Below the pieces are notes generated by a model. That model worked only from the letters and a program-made list of their open reading frames with translations, did no database searches and was not told where the DNA came from. DNA of 19,486 bases, taken from Thermodesulfobacteriota bacterium. Lineage in GTDB: Bacteria; Desulfobacterota; DSM-4660; Desulfatiglandales; Desulfatiglandaceae. The DNA lies in NCBI GenBank assembly GCA_028278625.1, contig JANQDY010000138.1:1-19486 (forward strand), in the 5' to 3' direction. Made by a program: the position numbers and the translations under genes. This document shows positions 14,967-19,486 of the stretch, piece by piece. How positions within the stretch are numbered: position 1 is the first letter of the stretch; every line of letters begins with the position of its first letter.

Positions 14967-16498
14967 TGTCCAGCGAACTGATCATCAATTCCAGACCTTA
15001 TGAAACCAGGGTTGCGTTGGTTGAAAACGGCATTGTTGTTGAGCTGCATGTTGAAAGGGACAGCGGCAGAGAATTGATGGGCAACATCTATCGAGGGCGG
15101 GTGGTGCGCGTGCTTCCCGGTATGCAGGCGGCCTTTGTGGATATCGGTCTCGGAAGAACGGCTTTTCTTTATGTTTCGGATGTCTACAGGGATTTTTCGG
15201 ATTTCGAGCAGATGATGCTCAACACCAGCGAGGTCAATGAAACGCTTGATGCCAACAAGGTTGACGAATCCCTCAAAAAACAGTCGGGCCACGGCGGCTT
15301 TCAAATAGAGGATCTGCTCCACGAGGGCCAGAGCATCATGGTTCAAGTCTCAAAAGAACCCCTCGGCAACAAAGGGGCCCGGCTGACATCCCATGTTTCC
15401 TTGCCCGGAAGACATCTGGTGCTGATGCCCACCGTGAATCACATCGGCGTATCTCGCAAAATCGAAGACAGGGATGAGCGCGATCGTCTCAAAGGCATCG
15501 TGAAGGATATTAATCCCGGATCCTTTGGTTTTATTGTTCGAACAGTGGCGGAAAACACCTCCAAAGAAAAACTGGAGGCTGAGATGGATTTCTTATTGAA
15601 GCTCTGGGACAATATCCAGGAAAAAATGGAGAAAGGAAATAATCCGGGCCTCCTCTATCGAGATCTGACCGTTACGCTCAGAGCGGTGCGGGACCTGTTC
15701 ACCAGAGAAGTGGACCGTCTCATTGTCGATTCCGATGAAGAATACGAAAAGATCATGGACTTCATTGAAACCTTTGCGCCCAGGTTGAAATATTCCGTTG
15801 AGTTGTATGAAGGGGCCGGACCCATTTTTGACGCTTTTGGCATCGAAATAGAGATCTCCCGGGCCCTTGGGAACAAAATATGGCTGAAATCGGGGGGGTA
15901 TATCGTTATAGAACTGACGGAAGCGCTGACCGCGATCGATGTGAACACGGGCAGTTACGTTGGAAAGCGGAATCTGGAAGAGACCATTCTCAAAACAAAT
16001 CTTGAGGCTGTCAAAGAGATTGCCTACCAGCTCCGGTTCAGGAATATCGGCGGCCTTATCGTTATCGACTTCATTGATATGGAAAAAACCTCAAACCGTG
16101 AGCGGGTTTCGGCGGCACTGAAAGAAGCGCTCAGTAAAGATAAGGCCAAAACCAATATTCTACCCATGTCGGATCTGGGATTGATTGAAATGACCCGAAA
16201 GAGGACCCGGGCCAGTCTGAATCGCCTGTTGAGCGAGCCATGCGCCTATTGTGAAGGGAGAGGGACCCTCAAATCGCCCAAGACCATCTGCTATGAGATC
16301 TTCAGGGATCTGGAGCGGGATTGTATGCACCCGGACGAAGGAGGCAGCATTCACATCCTCGTGAACCCTGAAGTAGACAAGGTTCTGAGGGAAGAAGAGC
16401 AGGGATCGGTCATCGATCTGGAAAAGAGGGCCGGCAAAAGAATTATCATTATTGGAAAAGAGGACTTTCATCAAGAGCAATACACCATTGAGTATTAG
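14963..16498 (+). CDS. rng: ribonuclease G / E family endoribonuclease
   Basis: Single-strand RNA endonuclease of rRNA maturation and mRNA turnover. The 511-residue length fits RNase G, without the long RNase E scaffold tail. The S1-like domain near residues 38-130 (GNIYRGRVVRVLPGMQAAFV, LGRTAFLYVSDV) carries an insertion rich in polar residues at about 73-110. The catalytic Mg2+ aspartates are Asp326 (AIDVNTGSYVG) and Asp369 (VIDFIDM). The Zn-link cysteines are Cys427 and Cys430 (CAYCEGRGT). Spacing between these sites (43 and 58 residues) equals that of E. coli RNase E D303, D346 and C404. Translation is probably coupled to the radical SAM gene through the ATGA overlap. The rplU and rpmA genes that often follow rng are not here. 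Its last codon region overlaps the convergent zinc-ribbon gene by 4 bp. Confidence 0.96.
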   Translation: MMSSELIINSRPYETRVALVENGIVVELHVERDSGRELMGNIYRGRVVRVLPGMQAAFVDIGLGRTAFLYVSDVYRDFSDFEQMMLNTSEVNETLDANKVDESLKKQSGHGGFQIEDLLHEGQSIMVQVSKEPLGNKGARLTSHVSLPGRHLVLMPTVNHIGVSRKIEDRDERDRLKGIVKDINPGSFGFIVRTVAENTSKEKLEAEMDFLLKLWDNIQEKMEKGNNPGLLYRDLTVTLRAVRDLFTREVDRLIVDSDEEYEKIMDFIETFAPRLKYSVELYEGAGPIFDAFGIEIEISRALGNKIWLKSGGYIVIELTEALTAIDVNTGSYVGKRNLEETILKTNLEAVKEIAYQLRFRNIGGLIVIDFIDMEKTSNRERVSAALKEALSKDKAKTNILPMSDLGLIEMTRKRTRASLNRLLSEPCAYCEGRGTLKSPKTICYEIFRDLERDCMHPDEGGSIHILVNPEVDKVLREEEQGSVIDLEKRAGKRIIIIGKEDFHQEQYTIEY

Positions 16499-16725
16499 TC
16501 CCTCTTGATGTGCGCCTTTCTTAGGCGGGTTAAACCCGATTCTATTTCTTCCCTGGAGAATGTTTTCTCACATTTTGTACACTGAAACCGCTCTCCCACC
16601 CACTTGTCGTAGATAAGATCGTCGGAAAAGTTCACGCCGTGAAACCGGAGACAGAAGTTGTAAACCAGCCTAAAATCCTTGCCGGCGCAAACATCGCACA
16701 AGAAATAATCCAGGATGTCATCCAT
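16495..16725 (-). CDS. small two-CxxC zinc-ribbon-like protein, unknown function
   Basis: A 76-residue protein I cannot name. It has two CxxC pairs, Cys10/Cys13 (FLCDVCAGKDF) and Cys49/Cys52 (FQCTKCEKTFSREEIE), spaced as a zinc ribbon would be. A conserved-looking middle lies between them (LRFHGVNFSDDLIYDKWVGE) and the tail is basic (LRKAHIKRD). It has AAGAGG about 6 nt before the ATG on the minus strand, supporting translation. Its stop codon overlaps the rng stop in opposite orientation, with no terminator between the converging genes. It may be a nucleic-acid-binding or adaptor protein, but nothing in the sequence fixes a role. Confidence 0.72.
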   Translation of the reverse strand: MDDILDYFLCDVCAGKDFRLVYNFCLRFHGVNFSDDLIYDKWVGERFQCTKCEKTFSREEIESGLTRLRKAHIKRD

Positions 16726-16807
16726 CGGAACCTCTTAAAATAGCGCCCATACGACACTGTTAAAAAAGGTCTTTTTATACTTTTCTGCGCCTTTTGACAA
16801 TGTTTTT

Positions 16808-16836
16808 TTGACCGTGGACCATTGATTGATTACAAT
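16808..16836 (+). promoter_or_regulatory. sigma-70-type promoter of the elyC-like operon
   Basis: TTGACC (16808-16813), exactly 17 bp, TACAAT (16831-16836): five of six matches in each box. The start would be near 16843, about 75 nt before the gene. Confidence 0.55.
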
Positions 16837-16916
16837 CAAGAAAATAGCTTTTGAAATGCGGATGATGAAACAGGAAACCGTTTGAAACGCCCTGAAATGT
16901 GGGAGGCCCTTTATTG

Positions 16917-17702
16917 GTGTTCATTATCAAGAAAATCCTCGGTTCGCTGCTCATGCCACTCCCTTTTTGCCTGCTGATTGCCTTTTTGGGGTTGTTCCTG
17001 TTGTGGCGGGGCAAAAGAGTCCTTACGGGCAAAATATTGATCACGATTGCTCTTCTGGGGCTCACGTTAATGAGCTATAACCCTGTTTCAAGAATATTGA
17101 ACAGGCCGCTTGACTGCAAGTACGACGCTTACTTGCCCGTGAATTTGGCCAAAACCGGAACTGAAACGGAAAAAACGGCCGAATATGTGGTGGTCCTGGC
17201 AGGCGGCCATAAATCCGATCCCAACGTCCCCCTAACCAGCCATCTGGGCGGGCATTCCTTGATCCGTCTGATGGAAGGGATCCGCGTTTTCAGACTGAAT
17301 CCGGGGGCCAAACTGATTCTCTCCGGCGGCGGCACCGTGGACCCGGTTCCTGAAGCCAGGATAATGGCTCGTATGAGTGAATTCATGGGAGTTTCTAAAG
17401 ACCAGATGATTATCGAAGACGCCTCCAAAGATACCAAAGACCAGGCCATGCTGATTCAGCGGATTGTTCAGAAAAAGCCCTTCATTCTGGTGACATCCGC
17501 CACCCATATGCCGCGATCAATGGCCCTTTTTGAGAAGCTGGGGATGCATCCCATTCCGGCACCCGCGGGCGCCACCTCTCGGATTAAGATGCCTTTTTCT
17601 CCCTGGGACATCTTTCCAGGGGCGGATGCCCTTCTGGAATCAACGGAAGCCATTCATGAGTATCTGGGGATCGCTTGGGGCGGTCTGAGAGGACAGATCT
17701 GA
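16917..17702 (+). CDS. ElyC/YdcF-family (DUF218) envelope protein
   Basis: The DUF218 family includes E. coli ElyC, an inner-membrane factor for peptidoglycan/envelope integrity. Two hydrophobic helices open the protein (FIIKKILGSLLMPLPFCLLI and ILITIALLGLTLMSY). The DUF218 domain follows: EYVVVLAGGHKSD, HSLIRLMEGIRVFRLNPGAK, LILSGGG, EARIMARMSEFMGV, EDASKDTKDQA and VTSATHMPRSMALFEKLGM. The SLxRLxEGIR pattern is closest to the ElyC subgroup. The start is uncertain. GTG at 16899 has no ribosome site, while GGGAGG at 16901-16906 precedes TTG 16914 (7 nt) and GTG 16917 (10 nt). I chose GTG 16917 (261 residues). The next gene begins on the base after its stop, so the two form an operon. Confidence 0.85.
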   Translation: MFIIKKILGSLLMPLPFCLLIAFLGLFLLWRGKRVLTGKILITIALLGLTLMSYNPVSRILNRPLDCKYDAYLPVNLAKTGTETEKTAEYVVVLAGGHKSDPNVPLTSHLGGHSLIRLMEGIRVFRLNPGAKLILSGGGTVDPVPEARIMARMSEFMGVSKDQMIIEDASKDTKDQAMLIQRIVQKKPFILVTSATHMPRSMALFEKLGMHPIPAPAGATSRIKMPFSPWDIFPGADALLESTEAIHEYLGIAWGGLRGQI

Positions 17703-18395
17703 ATGGAATATCTTCAAAAAGGGTTTTCAAAAAGGGCATTGATCAAGTTCCTCGGGCTGATTGCTTTTGGAACTGTGGCCCTTTGCCTGTATCGCTTTAC
17801 GGCACTCAAGGAGGTGGTGACGCCTGAGAATCTTGAATCCATTCTTGAGAGATCAGGATTCTGGGCCCCTGTGGTGTTCATGGCAATTGAAGCCGCGGGA
17901 ATCACCCTCTTTTTTCCCGCCAGTATCATGATCGTTCTGGCGGCAGGGCTTTTTGGCGCATACTGGGGCTTCTTGTTCGCATGGATTGGGGCATGGGCTG
18001 GCGCGGCATGCGCCTTCATTGTGGGTAGAAAGTTGGGCCGGGATTTTGTGGCCGCCATTATTGGCGAACGGCTAAAACGGTACGATGACGTAATCGAAAA
18101 AAATGGATTTACAACGGTGCTGATCCTTCGATTGCTCAATACGCCCTTTACACCCGTCAACTATGCCCTGAGCCTCACAAAGGTCCATTTTAAGGACTAT
18201 TTCTTCGGTACGGGCCTGGGTGTCATGGTGTCGGTTTTTGCCATCTCCTTCTTGAGCGGCATGTTGAGGGATGCCTGGTTTTCGGGAAATTGGCGGGATC
18301 TCATCTCATTGAAAACGCTATTCGGCGTTCTCGTCTACATTTTTTCTTTTTTCATTCCCCTGATCATCAGAAGGATAAAGGGCCGGTTTTTCTGA
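17703..18395 (+). CDS. TVP38/TMEM64 (VTT domain) family membrane protein
   Basis: A 230-residue integral membrane protein of the VTT/DedA superfamily, members of which are linked to lipid scrambling or undecaprenyl-phosphate recycling and envelope homeostasis. Membrane segments are at about 12-30, 50-75, 78-103, 165-185 and 208-225. The signature region is the glycine-rich FGAYWGFLFAWIGAWAGAAC with FIVGRKLGRDF, then LILRLLNTPFTPVNYALSLT, where an arginine and prolines fall in the re-entrant loop. It begins immediately after the ElyC-like stop. GAGAGGA inside that gene, 9 nt upstream, is the likely ribosome site. Cotranscription with an ElyC-like protein fits an envelope role. Its last 78 bp are shared with the antisense ubiE gene. 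Confidence 0.85.
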   Translation: MEYLQKGFSKRALIKFLGLIAFGTVALCLYRFTALKEVVTPENLESILERSGFWAPVVFMAIEAAGITLFFPASIMIVLAAGLFGAYWGFLFAWIGAWAGAACAFIVGRKLGRDFVAAIIGERLKRYDDVIEKNGFTTVLILRLLNTPFTPVNYALSLTKVHFKDYFFGTGLGVMVSVFAISFLSGMLRDAWFSGNWRDLISLKTLFGVLVYIFSFFIPLIIRRIKGRFF

Positions 18396-19082
18396 ACGTA
18401 TTCCAGAATGAAGGGTCATGGTACCGAACATGAAGAGCTGGTAACGGACAGATGTGAAACCGGCCTTTTCCATGGTGGCAACCATTTCGTGGGGTGCCAT
18501 GAAGTTCCGGGTGGTACTGGGCAGATAGGTATAGGCCGCCTGATTGCCGCCCACAAGACGCCCCAGCAAAGGAATCATCAGTTTGAAATGAAGCAGTACC
18601 AGGGGGCGCACGATGTTTCGCTTGGGCGGTGAGGTCTCGAGGCAGACAACGCGTCCACCCGGTTTGAGCACGCGAAACTGCTCCTCAAAAGCCGCCACGG
18701 GGTCCAGCACATTGCGAATCAGGTACCCCGAGGTAACGGCGTCAAAGGTCTGATTGGGAAAAGGGAGGTTGAGTGCATCCGCCACGCACCATTGGAGCTT
18801 ATTTCCGTCCGGCCGCATTCGGCCCTGTTTAATCATGGGAAGGGAGAAATCGGCTGCCGTCACCTTCAAATTGGGCATCTTCTTCTGGGCCGTAAGGGCA
18901 ATATCCCCGGTCCCTGCGCCCACATCCAGCAACCGGGCGCCGCGGTGGAGGTTTGTTTTTTCGATGACCCGGCGGCGCCACACCGTATCAAAGCCGAAAG
19001 TGATGAGGCGATTAAGCAGGTCGTAATGACCGCTCAACCGGTCAAACATGGCCTTTATCTCGGTTCTCTTCGAGTGTTCCAT
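18318..19082 (-). CDS. ubiE: demethylmenaquinone methyltransferase (UbiE/MenG)
   Basis: Methylates demethylmenaquinone with SAM in the last step of menaquinone synthesis, on the cytoplasmic face of the membrane. The 254-residue protein has FDRLSGHYDLLNRLITFGFD at 13-32, SAM motif I at 51-60 (LLDVGAGTGD), the acidic residue in ADFSLPMI, and ADALNLPFP. IRNVLDPVAAFEEQFRVLKP and GGRVVCLETSPP follow, all UbiE-like. YTYLPSTTRNFMAP and FGTMTLHSGI close the normal fold. The last roughly 25 residues are a polar tail encoded antisense to the end of the TVP38 gene, longer than usual. Some substitutions (ETSPP for the usual EFSxP) leave room for a related quinone or other small-molecule methyltransferase. 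An anaerobe with menaquinone respiration is implied. The upstream membrane-protein gene ends 8 bp before its start. Confidence 0.87.
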   Translation of the reverse strand: MEHSKRTEIKAMFDRLSGHYDLLNRLITFGFDTVWRRRVIEKTNLHRGARLLDVGAGTGDIALTAQKKMPNLKVTAADFSLPMIKQGRMRPDGNKLQWCVADALNLPFPNQTFDAVTSGYLIRNVLDPVAAFEEQFRVLKPGGRVVCLETSPPKRNIVRPLVLLHFKLMIPLLGRLVGGNQAAYTYLPSTTRNFMAPHEMVATMEKAGFTSVRYQLFMFGTMTLHSGIRSEKPALYPSDDQGNEKRKNVDENAE

Positions 19083-19090
19083 CTTCTTTT

Positions 19091-19486
19091 CTAAAGGAGC
19101 CTTCCTCCATTATCTTTCTGAAGTCGTGAGAGCTCATTGCTCCGGCTGAGCAGGTCTTCTCTCAGGCGGATGAGATCTTTGACCACCAATTCGACGCTTT
19201 CCATCCAGATTTGGATCAGCATTTCTTTTAAGCGGCCGATGCCCTTCCGTGTGCTCTTCCTCAGGATGTTTCGATAGCGACGGTAAAAGAGGAATCCGGT
19301 GACAAGGTTGACGATCAGATAGCTGCCCAGGGCCGCCAGCCCCTTGGAACTGAAAAGGGTTCCGATGAAGTTCAGCAGGAAGTGCGTGAACATCTTTCCG
19401 GACGGATTCAGAAGGAGGTCGTGCCACGCATCCTTTCCCCCTATGGAAAGGAGAAATGCCCCGAGAATAAGGCCATAGATCACCCA
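19091..19486 (-). CDS. unrecognised membrane protein with coiled C-terminus, 5' partial
   Basis: I do not recognise the family. The frame is open to the window edge. A GTG at 19481-19483 could be a start, but the preceding codon in the window is TGG with no visible ribosome site, so I treat the gene as cut. The visible 131 residues show a hydrophobic segment at the edge (VIYGLILGAFLLSI) and a second membrane region, FLLNFIGTLFSSKGLAALGS running into YLIVNLVTGFLFYRRY. A basic, amphipathic C-terminal half ends in a probable short coiled coil (LIRLREDLLSRSNELSRLQK). It ends 8 bp before ubiE in the same direction, so the two are probably cotranscribed. Confidence 0.65.
   Translation of the reverse strand, partial: WVIYGLILGAFLLSIGGKDAWHDLLLNPSGKMFTHFLLNFIGTLFSSKGLAALGSYLIVNLVTGFLFYRRYRNILRKSTRKGIGRLKEMLIQIWMESVELVVKDLIRLREDLLSRSNELSRLQKDNGGRLL

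Noticed and set aside
16794..16799. Perfect TTGACA as -35 of the ElyC-like gene
   Set aside because: No -10-like sequence at 16-18 bp; the overlapping TTGACC/TACAAT pair fits much better.
16899..16901. GTG at 16899 as start of the ElyC-like protein
   Set aside because: No ribosome site precedes it, and a GGGAGG lies just inside it, well placed for TTG 16914 or GTG 16917.
1..19486. CRISPR array, prophage, insertion sequence, attachment site or defence system
   Set aside because: No regularly spaced direct repeats, transposase, integrase or phage genes are visible; the genes are metabolic and housekeeping.

Overview
The window is chromosomal DNA of moderate GC, most likely from an anaerobic Desulfobacterota (deltaproteobacterial) bacterium of the sulfate-reducing or syntrophic type. 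The main reason is the set of genes for the lower, oxygen-independent benzoyl-CoA pathway (Dch, Had, and the ring-cleaving hydrolase Oah/BamA) placed beside a beta subunit of a sodium-pumping decarboxylase. A menaquinone-type UbiE methyltransferase and a PilC/PilS/radical-SAM/RNase G block fit the same group. The taxonomic placement is inferred from gene content only.

Layout. (1) 1-1757, +: 3' part of a GT2-GT4 glycosyltransferase fusion, cut by the left edge. (2) 1803-2747, -: zinc-ribbon (Trm112-like) SAM methyltransferase, transcribed away from (3). (3) 3023-6974, +: SDR oxidoreductase, had, oah/bamA, dch. (4) 7179-8831, +: carboxybiotin decarboxylase beta subunit and an unrecognised signal-peptide/single-TM protein, closed by a bidirectional terminator. 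(5) 8934-9146, -: free-standing biotin carrier protein. (6) 9147-9495: 349-bp divergent control region. (7) 9496-16498, +: pilC, pilS-like kinase, TIGR03960/DUF2344 radical SAM protein, RNase G, tightly packed. (8) 16495-16725, -: small two-CxxC zinc-ribbon protein. (9) 16917-18395, +: ElyC/YdcF-like protein and TVP38/TMEM64 protein. (10) 18318-19486, -: UbiE/MenG and a membrane protein running off the right edge.

How the genes fit together. Dch hydrates cyclohexa-1,5-diene-1-carbonyl-CoA, Had oxidises the 6-hydroxy product with NAD+, and Oah hydrates and cleaves the ring to 3-hydroxypimelyl-CoA. The SDR may oxidise that product or a related intermediate. Beta-oxidation then yields glutaryl-CoA. 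The nearby decarboxylase beta subunit and biotin carrier suggest that glutaconyl-CoA decarboxylation is coupled to Na+ export instead of being wasted. The carboxyltransferase (alpha) subunit, glutaryl-CoA dehydrogenase and benzoyl-CoA reductase are not in the window. The best candidates for something undescribed are the small membrane protein at 8367-8831 (possible pump subunit) and the SDR with altered catalytic motifs. I see no CRISPR array, prophage, insertion sequence, tRNA or rRNA gene.
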